Of a stretch of 64,000 nucleotides of DNA, positions 53,656 to 63,239 are shown piece after piece. The stretch comes from Runella slithyformis DSM 19594 (GTDB taxonomy: Bacteria; Bacteroidota; Bacteroidia; Cytophagales; Spirosomataceae). The position numbers were made by a program, and so were the translations under genes. The first letter of the stretch is position 1; each line of letters begins with the position of its first letter. Location of the stretch: positions 5,407,001 through 5,471,000 of the forward strand of contig NC_015703.1 of the NCBI RefSeq assembly GCF_000218895.1. The letters are read 5' to 3'. The notes beneath the pieces are model-generated. The model saw nothing but the letters and a program-made list of their open reading frames with translations, ran no database searches and was not told the DNA's origin.

Positions 53656-55644
53656 ATGGCAACCTCACCCAAATTGAACGCCAAAATCCCGGACGGTCCG
53701 TTGGAAACCAAGTGGACTAAGTACCGCTCCACCGTTCCGCTCGTTAACCCTGCGAACAAGCGAAAACTGGAAATCATTGTCATCGGTACGGGTTTAGCGG
53801 GTGCTTCGGCAGCAGCTACCCTGGCCGAATTAGGCTATTCCGTCAAAGCGTTTTGTTTTCAGGATTCTGCCCGTCGTGCGCACTCCATTGCGGCACAGGG
53901 AGGAATTAATGCAGCAAAAAATTACCAAAACGATGGTGACTCTACCTATCGTTTGTTTTATGATACCATTAAAGGTGGCGACTACCGCGCCCGTGAAGGC
54001 AATGTGTATCGTCTGGCCGAAGTGTCGGCGGGCATTATTGACCAGTGCGTCGCGCAGGGAGTGCCTTTTGCCCGTGAGTACGGCGGCTTACTTTCCAATC
54101 GCTCTTTCGGGGGAACACAGGTACAGCGTACCTTTTATGCTGCCGGCCAAACCGGTCAGCAATTGCTCCTGGGAGCCTATTCGGGCCTTCAGCGCCAGGT
54201 AGGTCTGGGAGCCGTCAAGATGTACACGCGCCATGAGATGCTTGATGTGGTAGTGATCGACGGCAAATGCCGGGGTATCATTGCCCGCAATTTAGTGACG
54301 GGAGAAATCGAACGTCATTCAGGCCACGCGGTGTTGCTTTGCAGCGGCGGGTACGGAAACGTTTTTTACCTTTCCACCAACGCCATGGGTTCCAACGTGA
54401 CAGCCGCCTGGAAAGCGCACAAAAAAGGGGCTTTCTTCGGCAATCCCTGCTTTACGCAAATTCACCCTACCTGTATTCCGGTTTCCGGCGACCATCAGTC
54501 GAAACTGACGCTGATGTCGGAGTCGTTGCGAAATGACGGACGGATCTGGGTTCCGAAAAAACAAAATGATGAACGCCCTGCGTACCAGATTCCGGAAGAA
54601 GAGCGTGACTATTATCTGGAACGCCGTTATCCTGCTTTCGGAAACCTAGTTCCGCGCGATATCGCCTCCCGCGCCGCCAAAGAGCGTTGCGATGCCGGCT
54701 ACGGAGTGGGCACATCCAAAATGGCGGTTTATCTTGATTACGCCGCAGCTATTGAACGCTATGGAAAAGGAGAAGTCAGCAAACTTAACCTCCACGACGC
54801 TACCCCCGAAAAAATCATTGAACTCGGCAAAGCCGTTGTCAAAGAGAAATACGGCAACCTGTTTGACATGTATAAACAGATCACCGGTGAAGACCCCTAT
54901 GAAGTACCGATGCGCATTTATCCGGCCGTACACTACACCATGGGCGGTTTATGGGTGGATTATAACCTGATGACAACCGTTCCGGGTCTGTACGCGCTCG
55001 GAGAGGCCAACTTCTCTGACCACGGAGCCAACCGTCTCGGAGCCAGTGCATTGATGCAGGGATTGGCCGATGGTTATTTCGTTATTCCTTACACCATTGG
55101 TGCTTACTTAGCCAATGAGATCCGTACCACGCATATTTCGACCGATCAGCCGGAATTTGTGGAAGCGGAGAAGCAGGTAAAAGAACGCATCAATAAATTG
55201 ATTTCGATCAAAGGAAAAACCTCCCCTGAAGTATTTCATAAGCGCCTCGGTAAGATCATGTGGGATAAGTGTGGAATGGCCCGCAATGCCGAAGGATTGA
55301 AAGAAGCCATTCGTGAGATTCAGGCCCTGAAAAAAGAATTCTGGTCAGATGTAAAAGTAATGGGAGATGCGGATGAATTCAATCCCGAACTCGATAAAGC
55401 AGGCCGCGTAGCAGACTTTATCGAATTGGGTGAGTTGATGTGTACCGATGCTCTGGATCGCAATGAATCATGCGGAGGTCACTTCCGTGAGGAGTACCAA
55501 ACCGAAGAAGGTGAAGCCCTCCGCGACGACGAAAATTATATGTACGTATCAGCGTGGGAACACAAAGGCGAAAGCTCTTGGGAACTTCACAAAGAAGATC
55601 TGATCTACGATAACATCAAAATTGCACAACGGAGTTATAAGTAA
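53656..55644 (+). CDS. sdhA: succinate dehydrogenase flavoprotein subunit
   Basis: 662 aa. FAD-binding [20 protein letters not shown] (about 37-56); the covalent-FAD His in [20 protein letters not shown] (about 74-93); substrate-site HPTCIP (about 272) and the catalytic Arg region [19 protein letters not shown] (about 418-436). [16 protein letters not shown] near the C-terminus is the conserved capping/activating segment. Oxidises succinate to fumarate (TCA cycle, complex II). Middle gene of sdhCAB. Confidence 0.97.
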   Translation: MATSPKLNAKIPDGPLETKWTKYRSTVPLVNPANKRKLEIIVIGTGLAGASAAATLAELGYSVKAFCFQDSARRAHSIAAQGGINAAKNYQNDGDSTYRLFYDTIKGGDYRAREGNVYRLAEVSAGIIDQCVAQGVPFAREYGGLLSNRSFGGTQVQRTFYAAGQTGQQLLLGAYSGLQRQVGLGAVKMYTRHEMLDVVVIDGKCRGIIARNLVTGEIERHSGHAVLLCSGGYGNVFYLSTNAMGSNVTAAWKAHKKGAFFGNPCFTQIHPTCIPVSGDHQSKLTLMSESLRNDGRIWVPKKQNDERPAYQIPEEERDYYLERRYPAFGNLVPRDIASRAAKERCDAGYGVGTSKMAVYLDYAAAIERYGKGEVSKLNLHDATPEKIIELGKAVVKEKYGNLFDMYKQITGEDPYEVPMRIYPAVHYTMGGLWVDYNLMTTVPGLYALGEANFSDHGANRLGASALMQGLADGYFVIPYTIGAYLANEIRTTHISTDQPEFVEAEKQVKERINKLISIKGKTSPEVFHKRLGKIMWDKCGMARNAEGLKEAIREIQALKKEFWSDVKVMGDADEFNPELDKAGRVADFIELGELMCTDALDRNESCGGHFREEYQTEEGEALRDDENYMYVSAWEHKGESSWELHKEDLIYDNIKIAQRSYK

Positions 55645-55723
55645 TAACCTTTTGTCACTTTTTGTCACCCCGGAAGGGTCTACCACCCCACAGGTGCCGA
55701 AAATTTATCCCCGATAATACAAA

Positions 55724-56488
55724 ATGGAAGGAAATATGAACCTGACCCTCAAAGTGTGGCGTCAGAAAAACAAAAAAGATTCAGGTCGGATGGCGACCTA
55801 CCAATTGTCAGGCATTTCCCCGGACATGTCATTCCTGGAGATGTTTGACGTATTGAACGAGCAACTCATCAACGAAGGACAGGAGCCCGTTGCCTTTGAT
55901 CATGACTGCCGCGAAGGAATCTGCGGGGCCTGCTCAATGTACATCAACGGACGCCCTCACGGACCCAAAGGGGCCATCACTACGTGTCAGCTCCACATGC
56001 GCAGTTTTAACGACGGCGATACCATCGTCGTGGAGCCTTGGCGCGCCAAGGCATTTCCGGTCATCAAAGATTTAGTGGTAGACCGTTCAGCTTTTGACCG
56101 TATCCAATCGGCGGGTGGGTATATTTCGGTCAATACCGGTAACGCTCAGGATGCCAACAGCATCCCGATTCCGAAAGAGAAAGCCGATGAAGCCTTTGAG
56201 GCAGCAGCCTGTATCGGTTGCGGTGCCTGTGTAGCCGCGTGCAAAAACGCTTCGGCAATGCTGTTCGTGTCGGCAAAAGTATCCCAATTGGCGTTGTTGC
56301 CGCAGGGTAACCCCGAGCGTAAAATGCGCGTGGAGCGTATGGTTGCCCAAATGGATGAAGAAGGCTTTGGCTCCTGCACCAACACGGGTGCATGTGCTGC
56401 CGAATGTCCTAAAGAGATCTCACTCGAACACATTGCCCGCCTCAATCGCGAGTATTTAGGCGCTAAGCTTACATCTGAAAGAGTATAA
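55724..56488 (+). CDS. sdhB: succinate dehydrogenase iron-sulfur subunit
   Basis: 254 aa; an alternative start at 55736 would remove four residues. [2Fe-2S] ligands Cys62, 67, 70 and 88 ([10 protein letters not shown] ... TTCQL), the 4Fe-4S/3Fe-4S motif [12 protein letters not shown] (about 165-176), and [15 protein letters not shown] (about 221-235). Transfers electrons from FAD to the quinone site. Last gene of the operon, followed by a clear terminator. Confidence 0.97.
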   Translation: MEGNMNLTLKVWRQKNKKDSGRMATYQLSGISPDMSFLEMFDVLNEQLINEGQEPVAFDHDCREGICGACSMYINGRPHGPKGAITTCQLHMRSFNDGDTIVVEPWRAKAFPVIKDLVVDRSAFDRIQSAGGYISVNTGNAQDANSIPIPKEKADEAFEAAACIGCGACVAACKNASAMLFVSAKVSQLALLPQGNPERKMRVERMVAQMDEEGFGSCTNTGACAAECPKEISLEHIARLNREYLGAKLTSERV

Positions 56489-56507
56489 CCGATTTGTTTT
56501 CAATAAG

Positions 56508-56539
56508 TTAAAAGCCACTCCTACAGAGTGGCTTTTTTT
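56508..56539 (+). terminator. rho-independent terminator of sdhCAB
   Basis: AAAAGCCACTC-CTACA-GAGTGGCTTTTTTT, an 11-bp stem with T-run, 20 bases after the sdhB stop. Confidence 0.92.
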
Positions 56540-56545
56540 ATGCAG

Positions 56546-56824
56546 ATGTCGAAGTATTTTTCTAAACCCTATCCCCACAATGGGCTGTCGACACGTCATC
56601 GACTGCTCATATCTGCAGGTATCGGTATATTTGCGGGTCTTTTTCTTAAATTTTTTCAACCTTTCGGCTCGTCCCCAAAAAGGGTCAATATTCCGCCAAA
56701 AGAAATACCTCAAAGTTGCTCCTCTTTCTTAACTACCCAAACTGCTTCCTCCGTAATAGATGTATTCATCATAAATACAGACACCCATAAGAACATACCT
56801 TTAGCCACTCAATATATACCATAA
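56546..56824 (+). pseudogene. truncated LytTR-type membrane regulator remnant
   Basis: The reading frame from the ATG at 56546 begins MSKYFSKPYPHNGLSTRHRL and continues LLISAGIGIFAGLFLKFFQP-FG. This N-terminal cytoplasmic arm and first membrane helix ending in FQPFG is typical of membrane-bound LytTR regulators of Cytophagales. After about residue 45 the similarity stops and the frame ends at 92 aa, without the other helices or the DNA-binding domain. It directly follows the sdh terminator. Most likely a 5' fragment left by a deletion. Confidence 0.5.
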
Positions 56825-56840
56825 TTTTTATGGTATATTT

Positions 56841-56882
56841 ACCCCGTAAAAGTGTGTATAAATCCCCTTTCTTTTACGGGGC
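56841..56882. other. inverted repeat CCCCGTAAAAG
   Basis: CCCCGTAAAAG and CTTTTACGGGG separated by about 20 bases. No T-run follows; it could be an operator or a weak stem-loop upstream of the small ORF at 56988. Confidence 0.4.
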
Positions 56883-56987
56883 ATAGACTCCCCACTTTAT
56901 ATCCGGCACGACATTTTAATAGATATTCTCAACGTAATCCCATAAAGTCCCGAACGGAAACAGGGAGGACAAAACCGTTAAAACACA

Positions 56988-57158
56988 ATGAAATACGTTA
57001 TAAAGCTCTATTTAGCACTGTGCATTGCATTGGCAAGTATTATCGTATTTTGTTTTCTAGCCCTTTGTATGCCGTTCATTTTACTATTTGTATGGCTCTC
57101 CGGCTCTCAAACAACCTTGAATCTCTTTCCTCCATCCAAACATAGTCCGCGCCCTTAG
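56988..57158 (+). CDS. possible small membrane protein (56 aa)
   Basis: ATG at 56988. The translation begins MKYVIKLYLALCIALASIIV and continues with further hydrophobic residues to about residue 38, then a short polar Pro-rich tail. One or two membrane segments are predicted by eye. It is preceded by an A-rich stretch (GTTAAAACACA), usual for this phylum. No homologue is recognised and the ORF is short, so it may be chance. The overlapping frame 56852-57145 has no protein-like features. Confidence 0.3.
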   Translation: MKYVIKLYLALCIALASIIVFCFLALCMPFILLFVWLSGSQTTLNLFPPSKHSPRP

Positions 57159-57578
57159 AACCACCTCCTTTTGAGTTCGACCGGGGCGGAGACAAAAGCG
57201 TAAACTCTCAATTCACAGTCAGCGTTAAAACCAAGCTTCTGAGATTAGAATTAATGAGAGGTAAATTTTTAAACTATTTGGAATGGTCAAAGAGGGCTGC
57301 AAAATCAACCGAGAGCGTTTTTTTACCCTTCCATAAGAGTTGAGCCTGATTATAGGTATTGACGGGGCTGCCCTGCGGTACTGCTGATTACTTAATACCC
57401 TTACAGAAATCAACGAACTGTTCCTTCACCGATTCTCTCATAAACCCCAAAAACAGGTCTGCCACCCACCATTTTAAGAGATAATTTTTGACAAAATATC
57501 GGTTGTGCCATAGTACACTAAGAAAAAAAGTAACGCTGCTAAAATGGCAGTATATTGACATTAAAAACTGCTGATTTG
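57159..57578. other. no clear gene; possible gene debris
   Basis: The minus strand contains, in shifting frames, peptide-like stretches (for example QGSPVNTYNQAQLLWKGKKT), suggesting a decayed coding region, but no intact frame or family could be named. Confidence 0.3.
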
Positions 57579-57860
57579 ATGTTGGAAGAGATATTTGATA
57601 TAGCCCCCAAATTTTTGCCCCGGATACACTTTGAGGTAACTATCCTCAGACATGAACGTTTAGGTGAAGGCGCAATACGGGTGTTATGTACCGTTAACAA
57701 TATTTCCGCCAATCGAGTGATAAAGAGAAATTATGAAACTCCTTTTACTATAAGTACGTATTGGTTTATCGACGAACGGAAAGTAAATAATTATTACGCT
57801 TCCATTCTCGAAAACATCTACGAATCACAGGTAAAAGGGGGAGCAGTGCTGGTTTATTAG
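57579..57860 (+). CDS. hypothetical protein, 93 aa
   Basis: Start taken at the ATG 57579 (MLEEIFDIAPKFLPRIHFEV) rather than the TTG at 57555. The residue mix is normal for a soluble alpha/beta protein (charged and aromatic residues alternate; no low complexity). No signal, membrane segment or motif is recognised. It stands alone between repeat-bearing spacers, so expression is uncertain. Confidence 0.4.
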   Translation: MLEEIFDIAPKFLPRIHFEVTILRHERLGEGAIRVLCTVNNISANRVIKRNYETPFTISTYWFIDERKVNNYYASILENIYESQVKGGAVLVY

Positions 57861-58165
57861 TTAATTTTTCCCTTCATTTCTCTTCCGTCACTCTTGAGGC
57901 GGTATTCAACTTCCGGTTGTGTTTATGGCAGTTTGGTCAGGTGACACCGACGGTCTCTGCCCCCTGCGTTCCCGACTTCCGGTTGAGTTTACGGCAATTG
58001 GGCCTCGACATGTATTCCACTTTTTCTTGACTACAACAGGCCAACAGTAGGATAATACTCCTTTTTTGAGGGTTTATTTGATATTTAACTAAAATCCATT
58101 AAATATTTTCGTATGTTTATATACCAAAAAGTTTACCCTACTCAGAATTATCTTTTCAATTATTT
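57861..58165. repeat. spacer with 28-bp direct repeat
   Basis: ACTTCCGGTTGTGTTTATGG (57909 onwards) recurs as ACTTCCGGTTGAGTTTACGG (57975 onwards), period 66, with similar following bases (CAGTTTGG / CAATTGGG). No gene. Confidence 0.6.
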
Positions 58166-58510
58166 ATGGCGAATAATGAATACTCCGAAAGTTCGCGGAC
58201 AGAACACGAATATATCAAACAAACGAGGGTTGACAGCGAGTATTTACTGAGTTTAAAATCAGAACAGGCCATAAACACAGTACTTGGATGGCACGGCGGC
58301 AAAATTGGGAAATACCGATATGAAGTAAATGTTTCCAAAAAATCCTCGAAACTTGGAATTAACAACGGGAAAGTATGGAAACTTTGTATTTGGGACGGAG
58401 AAAAAGGAATGGCCAAAGGTTGTGTAGTCAATTATGACGGAGGATGGCAGATAAGACCTGATAAAGAATTTGAACCCTATGTCAAACAGATATTGAAAAT
58501 ATACGATTAA
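58166..58510 (+). CDS. hypothetical protein, 114 aa
   Basis: MANNEYSESSRTEHEYIKQT start. A polar N-terminal third rich in Glu, Ser and Tyr, then a beta-rich part with Gly-Trp motifs (GWHGGKIGKYRYEVNV; KVWKLCIWDGEKGMAKGCVV; YDGGWQIRPD). Looks like a small folded cytoplasmic protein; no family is recognised. It is preceded by a T-rich leader with no obvious promoter, and no operon partner is near. Confidence 0.55.
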   Translation: MANNEYSESSRTEHEYIKQTRVDSEYLLSLKSEQAINTVLGWHGGKIGKYRYEVNVSKKSSKLGINNGKVWKLCIWDGEKGMAKGCVVNYDGGWQIRPDKEFEPYVKQILKIYD

Positions 58511-58766
58511 CCGGACTGACCGGGTAGGATTTCCCTATAAAACTAAGGACGTTTAGGGATATATTTAAACCCGGAATACCGCTCAACATACCGGTAGTAT
58601 TAAGCGCTGCACAGTAGCCCGACGCCGGTCTGTTCACTCCCTTAAATCAGAAGGTTCACTCCAAAAAACGGTTGATTGAGTCCGATTTGAAAAACGATTT
58701 GGCGGTGATGAGCATTATAAAGTGAGTTAAACAAATTCATTTTATAACTACAAACATCATCCAATC

Positions 58767-59714
58767 ATGAAAACACCATTCAAAAGTACTTCTCTGACCA
58801 CCTGTTTTGCGGCGGCAGCCATTGCTCTCACACTAATGTCGTGCAATGATGATGATTCTCCGTCAACCCCTGCCCTTGGCAACATCGCCGGCGTAGCCTC
58901 GGCCGATCCGCAGTTTTCGACCCTTGTCGGAGCGCTGACCAAAGCTGATTTGGTCACTACATTACAGGGAACCGGGCCGTTTACGGTATTCGCCCCCAAT
59001 AATGCCGCCTTTACCAAGGCGGGCATTACAAGCTTAGACCCATTGACCAAAGATGCCCTGACCCCCATTTTAACATCGCACGTAATCAGCGGTACCGTCA
59101 AAGCAGCCGATGTGAAAAGCGGTACCGTAAAAACCGTCAATCCCAATAATGACATTTATCTGTCAAAAAATGCGGAGGGGGTATTTATCAACGGCAACAT
59201 TAAAGTGGTCGCAACCGATGTGAACGCCTCCAACGGCGTCATCCACGTCATTGACAATGTGATTGTACCGCCCACCCAATCATTGGTTCAGGTAGCACAG
59301 GGCAATACCAATTTTTCCGAGTTGGTATCGCTTGTGCTGGCCGCCGACCCGGCCGTAGCCACGGCGCTTGCGTCTGCTTCCGCCAATGGACTGACGGTTT
59401 TTGCCCCTACCAATGCGGCGTTTACGGAGTTATACAAGACCACGCCCAAAGCTACGTTGCTTGCCCCGGCCAATAAAGCACTTCTTACAAATGTATTGCT
59501 TTACCATGTGGTACCGGGGCGGGTTTTTTCAACGGACCTCCCCAACGTTTCGGGTGAAGTGACCACCGCCAATCCCGCCGGTAAACTGACCTTCAACCTT
59601 TCGGGCGGAGCAAAAGTAGTAGGAAAAACCAGCGGTGCTTCCAACATTACAGCGGCAAACATTCTCGCCACCAACGGCGTTGTCCACGTGATAGATAAAG
59701 TGTTAATTCCTTAA
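58767..59714 (+). CDS. fasciclin (FAS1) domain lipoprotein
   Basis: 315 aa. Signal peptide with lipobox LMSC (Cys about 26), then an Asp-rich linker (NDDDSPSTP). Two FAS1 domains (about 38-172 and 177-315), each with the family H1/H2 boxes: GPFTVFAPNNAAFTKA and NGVIHVIDNVIVP in the first, NGLTVFAPTNAAFTELY and NGVVHVIDKVLIP in the second. FAS1 lipoproteins are surface adhesion-type proteins. Monocistronic, with its own terminator. Confidence 0.95.
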   Translation: MKTPFKSTSLTTCFAAAAIALTLMSCNDDDSPSTPALGNIAGVASADPQFSTLVGALTKADLVTTLQGTGPFTVFAPNNAAFTKAGITSLDPLTKDALTPILTSHVISGTVKAADVKSGTVKTVNPNNDIYLSKNAEGVFINGNIKVVATDVNASNGVIHVIDNVIVPPTQSLVQVAQGNTNFSELVSLVLAADPAVATALASASANGLTVFAPTNAAFTELYKTTPKATLLAPANKALLTNVLLYHVVPGRVFSTDLPNVSGEVTTANPAGKLTFNLSGGAKVVGKTSGASNITAANILATNGVVHVIDKVLIP

Positions 59715-59727
59715 CAGACGAACTATC

Positions 59728-59764
59728 GGCCAAACTTCGGAAATACCGCGGAGTTTGGCCTTTT
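59728..59764 (+). terminator. rho-independent terminator after the fasciclin gene
   Basis: GGCCAAACT ... AGTTTGGCC, a 9-bp stem followed by TTTT. Confidence 0.75.
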
Positions 59765-59792
59765 CATCAAAACTTTTTCATTCGCCTAAACC

Positions 59793-60872
59793 ATGTTTTC
59801 CATCCGCTACCGTTTTGTGTACATGTTTTTATTGGGAGCTTATTCCTTTGCGAATATTCTGCTGGTTGAGGCGTTTGAGCATTATCCCATCGAAACCGGA
59901 AAAACGGAATTGTTTTTCCTTTTCATTGCGGTTGTCATCGGTATTTGGGAAGGAAACAGGATATTGGACCACTATCTTTCCCAAAAATACATCAAACCTT
60001 TTTGGAAACGGATTACCTACAATTTTGCCGGCAGTATCATCATTACGCTGCTCGTTACCCTCTTATTAGGCGGGCTCACCTCTTTTCTGACCATCTCTCC
60101 CCATTGGCAGGATTGGGTTCTGCCTCTGAAACTGCTGCTCATGATCTGCTTTCGTATCAATCTGTTTCTCAACACGGTTCATGTCATTTATTTATACCAT
60201 CATCAACTGGAAAACAGTCATCGAGAAGTGGCGAATTATAAAAAAATAAGCACACAAGCCCAATTGCAGGCCCTTAAGAATCAAGTAAATCCACACTTTC
60301 TATTCAATAATCTAAGCGTATTGAGCGCATTGATTCCCACCGATGCCAATGCATCGGTGGAGTTCGTGCGTCAGTTTTCAAGAGTCTACCGCTACCTGTT
60401 AAAGAGCCATGAAAAAGAAATTGTTGAATTAAGTGAAGAACTTAGTTTTACCGACTCTTATCTTTACTTACTCAAAACCCGATTTGCTTCGGGCCTGGTA
60501 GTTGATGTCCGCATCCCACCTTCGGGCATTTCTGCGTATATTGTGCCGGTATCGCTGCAAATGCTCGTCGAAAATGCTGTTAAGCACAACGTGGTTGCCA
60601 AAAATAAACCACTATACCTCGAAATTTTCAGTCATGACGACGTAAGTATTACGGTCAAAAACAATTTACAGCTTAAACCGGTTGACAAGGAAGAATCCAC
60701 AAAGTTGGGATTGAGCAATATCGTGAAAAGGTATGATTTTTTGGGCCGAAAAGGAATTCAAATTCAGCAAACCGACGATTTTTTCAGCGTCACCCTTCCG
60801 CTGATTCGCATCAAAAAGCCTATACCTTCCGGCGGCAACGTTCTTCCCGATTTTTCGTCAACGAATGAATAG
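59793..60872 (+). CDS. LytS-type sensor histidine kinase
   Basis: 359 aa. Four membrane segments in residues 8-135 (YMFLLGAYSFANILLVEAF; ELFFLFIAVVIGIW; SIIITLLVTLLLGG; LKLLLMICFRINLFL). Then the His_kinase domain with QLQALKNQVNPHFLFNNL (158-175; phospho-acceptor His168) and the N-box LQMLVENAVKHN (about 250-261), followed by the GLSNI G-box. No extracellular ligand domain is seen. The response regulator starts 8 bases after the stop, so the pair is coupled. Confidence 0.94.
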   Translation: MFSIRYRFVYMFLLGAYSFANILLVEAFEHYPIETGKTELFFLFIAVVIGIWEGNRILDHYLSQKYIKPFWKRITYNFAGSIIITLLVTLLLGGLTSFLTISPHWQDWVLPLKLLLMICFRINLFLNTVHVIYLYHHQLENSHREVANYKKISTQAQLQALKNQVNPHFLFNNLSVLSALIPTDANASVEFVRQFSRVYRYLLKSHEKEIVELSEELSFTDSYLYLLKTRFASGLVVDVRIPPSGISAYIVPVSLQMLVENAVKHNVVAKNKPLYLEIFSHDDVSITVKNNLQLKPVDKEESTKLGLSNIVKRYDFLGRKGIQIQQTDDFFSVTLPLIRIKKPIPSGGNVLPDFSSTNE

Positions 60873-60880
60873 TACACGCC

Positions 60881-61645
60881 ATGAAAGTTTTGATTTTAGA
60901 AGACGAGGCACTCTCCGCCAAGAGAGCATCCCAATTGCTGACCGAATTTGATCCTTCCATTGAAGTGATCGAACCGCTGGAGTCCATCGAGGAAGCCGTT
61001 GTCTGGCTTCGAAACAATCCCGAACCTGACCTGATACTGCTCGACATTCATTTGTCAGATGGTCTGTGTTTTAATCTCTTTGAACGCGTTTCCGTCAAAA
61101 GTCCCGTCATTTTTACCACGGCTTATGACCAATATACCTTACAGGCGTTTAAAATCAACAGCATTGATTACCTGCTCAAACCGCTGGACAAAGCCGAGCT
61201 GAACAACGCGCTCTCCAAATACCATACCCTGATGCAGGATCGGAAAAGTATTTCTTCTTTCGATATTCAGCGTATCAAACAGACCATCCAATCGCTCAGC
61301 AAAAAATACAAGAACCGTTTTTTGGTTAAATTCGGTGATACCATTCTCTTTAAGAATATCAACGAAGTGGCTTATTTTTTTGCCGACGACAAGGTGGTCT
61401 ATCTCGTAACCAACGAAGGTCGAAAGTACTTGATTGATTATAATTTAGAAAGTTTGGAGGAGTTATTGGACCCACAATTGTTTTTTCGGATCAACCGAAA
61501 ACTGATTGTGGGCATTGACGCTGTTCAGAAGGTGAAGACCCTGCTCAACAGCCGCCTTCAAGTGTTTCTGAAACCCGTCTTTGATCAGGATATGTACGTA
61601 AGCAAAGAAAAAAGCCCCGAATTTAAAGTATGGTTGGATAATTAA
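60881..61645 (+). CDS. LytTR-family response regulator
   Basis: 254 aa. Receiver domain with LILEDEALSA (4-13), phospho-acceptor Asp55 in LILLDIHLSDG, Thr near 79 and Lys near 100 in IDYLLKPLDKAE. Then a linker and a LytTR DNA-binding domain (about 145-250; FLVKFGDTILFKNINEVAYF; FFRINRKLIVGIDAV). Partner of the LytS kinase just upstream. Likely target candidates are its own operon and the secreted protein gene that follows after 24 bases. Confidence 0.95.
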   Translation: MKVLILEDEALSAKRASQLLTEFDPSIEVIEPLESIEEAVVWLRNNPEPDLILLDIHLSDGLCFNLFERVSVKSPVIFTTAYDQYTLQAFKINSIDYLLKPLDKAELNNALSKYHTLMQDRKSISSFDIQRIKQTIQSLSKKYKNRFLVKFGDTILFKNINEVAYFFADDKVVYLVTNEGRKYLIDYNLESLEELLDPQLFFRINRKLIVGIDAVQKVKTLLNSRLQVFLKPVFDQDMYVSKEKSPEFKVWLDN

Positions 61646-61669
61646 GCATTGATTCTTACTGTAAGTCCA

Positions 61670-62386
61670 ATGAAACCTTCTCCTTTACAATTGCTTCCTC
61701 TGATAGCACTCTTTTACAGCACGCTCGTGTTAGGACAGACCGCTCCTACCATGAGTCTCTACCTCAAAAACGGCTCCGTCATTCACGGAAAACTTAAGCA
61801 GGAAAGCCCGGTATACCGAATAGAAACGTATGACAAAAGCCAATGGGTCTTTCAGCCCACCGAAGTCGAAAAAGTGATTCCGCACAAAGCCCTGAACCCC
61901 AACATTCGCTACCGGGACAAAGGATTTGTACACTATACCGAGTTGGGGCCGTTGGCAATGAGCAACCGTGCTTCAAACGGTGTAACCACTTCAGCTTTTT
62001 CGTTTCAAACGACCAACGGCTATAAATTCAACCAATGGCTCTATACGGGCGTGGGCGTGGGCGCGGATCTGTACGCTGTTCAGACGTTTGTGCCCGTTGT
62101 GCTTTGTATCAGAGGTGATTTCAGCCAAAAAGGAGACAAAATTCCGTACTATTTTTTGGAAGGCGGTTATGGGTTCAATGCCACTTCCAACGACCTGGAT
62201 AATCTTCGTTTTGGCGGCGGCAGCACCTTTGCGGGCGGAATAGGGCTAAGAATTTTATTCAGTAATACAACCGGATTTGTTATCGGAGCCGGTTATCGCT
62301 TTCAACGGTCAACGGTCACTCAACTCAACCGAGAAACCATCGAAGATTTTAACCGCCTGACCCTCCGGGCGGGTTTTACATTCTGA
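61670..62386 (+). CDS. secreted beta-rich protein linked to LytS/LytTR pair
   Basis: 238 aa from the ATG at 61670 (MKPSPLQLLPLIALFYSTLV); the upstream TTG is less likely. Signal peptide to about 22. The N-terminal part, SLYLKNGSVIHGKL ... VEKVIPHK, resembles a small SH3/Sm-like beta unit found before outer-membrane barrels. From about 100 on, alternating beta strands (FNQWLYTGVGVGADLYAV; YYFLEGGYGFNATS; LTLRAGFTF at the end) suggest an eight-strand barrel. Function unknown; position suggests the output of the signalling pair. Confidence 0.7.
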   Translation: MKPSPLQLLPLIALFYSTLVLGQTAPTMSLYLKNGSVIHGKLKQESPVYRIETYDKSQWVFQPTEVEKVIPHKALNPNIRYRDKGFVHYTELGPLAMSNRASNGVTTSAFSFQTTNGYKFNQWLYTGVGVGADLYAVQTFVPVVLCIRGDFSQKGDKIPYYFLEGGYGFNATSNDLDNLRFGGGSTFAGGIGLRILFSNTTGFVIGAGYRFQRSTVTQLNRETIEDFNRLTLRAGFTF

Positions 62387-62447
62387 CCATAAAACATGCG
62401 TCATCCCCAATTGACAATAAAAAAGCAAACAGGTGCAATCCATCAAC

Positions 62448-63203
62448 TTACCGTTTATAAATCACCGCATTGGCAATGATGCGGGCATAAATCGGATTTT
62501 CAAAATCAGCCTCGGTATGTCCCGGCTGACTGTAAAATACCCAGCCTTTTTCGAACGGCATACACCAGGCGGAGCGGTCCTGCATCCAAACCTTGCCGGC
62601 AGCATCCGTCATCTTACATCCCAATAAAATGGTGCGCGGGGATTTAAGGTCATGATTCAGAAAAGCTTCGGTCTTTGGCAACACAAAACCCGGAAGCTCT
62701 TTTTCTTCGCGTTGCCCCTCGCGCGTATACGCAATGGAGGACGGATAGGTGATTTTATGGGTGGTTATAAAATGGGCGGGGGCCAGATTGACCACTTCCA
62801 TCGTAATGTCACCTACGTATTTATAGCCGCCTTCGCTGACGTCTTTTTTGGGCAAATCAAGTCCTAACATTGGAAACCATTCGGCATTTTTTCGTTTAGC
62901 CGAACTGATGGAATGATGCAGCACAATGAGTTTGCCGCCGTTTTTTGCGTACTCAATAAATGCTTTTTCGGGTCCGGAATCTATGTCTTTGTGAATGTAA
63001 ACGATCACCGCCCGAAAACCCGTCAATGATGCCGGTAAGTCATTTTGAAAAATGACTCTTGTACGGATTCCTTCCTGAGCCTTCAATGCTTTGGCCAACA
63101 CCTGCATGGCGGGAATCTCGTCGGCCACGATCAACACTTCCTGCGCAACAGTTCCGGCGGTTAGCCAAAAGACACAAATAATCGCAGCAATTAATTGTTT
63201 CAT
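62448..63203 (-). CDS. ThuA-like domain secreted protein
   Basis: 251 aa. Signal peptide MKQLIAAIICVFWLTAGTVA. The ThuA (glutamine-amidotransferase-like) core shows FRAVIVYIHKDIDSGPEKAF (about 63-82), GKLIVLHHSIS (about 89-99), PAHFITTHKITYPSSIAY (about 143-160) and GWVFYSQPGHTEADFENP (about 221-238), as in Bacteroidota glycoside-utilisation ThuA proteins. Substrate unknown. Upstream on the same strand is an SGNH hydrolase gene (36 bases), so the two probably form an operon for glycan or glycoside degradation. Confidence 0.9.
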   Translation of the reverse strand: MKQLIAAIICVFWLTAGTVAQEVLIVADEIPAMQVLAKALKAQEGIRTRVIFQNDLPASLTGFRAVIVYIHKDIDSGPEKAFIEYAKNGGKLIVLHHSISSAKRKNAEWFPMLGLDLPKKDVSEGGYKYVGDITMEVVNLAPAHFITTHKITYPSSIAYTREGQREEKELPGFVLPKTEAFLNHDLKSPRTILLGCKMTDAAGKVWMQDRSAWCMPFEKGWVFYSQPGHTEADFENPIYARIIANAVIYKR

Positions 63204-63239
63204 AGCATTTTATGGTTTTGAAAGGTAGGTTTTCGTAAA

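Noticed and set aside
56852-57145. 97-aa plus-strand ORF
   Set aside because: Composition is not protein-like and it overlaps the more plausible 56-aa hydrophobic ORF in another frame.
57225-57413. 62-aa minus-strand ORF
   Set aside because: Shares DNA with a better-looking peptide in another frame that is interrupted by stops; treated as debris, no family named.
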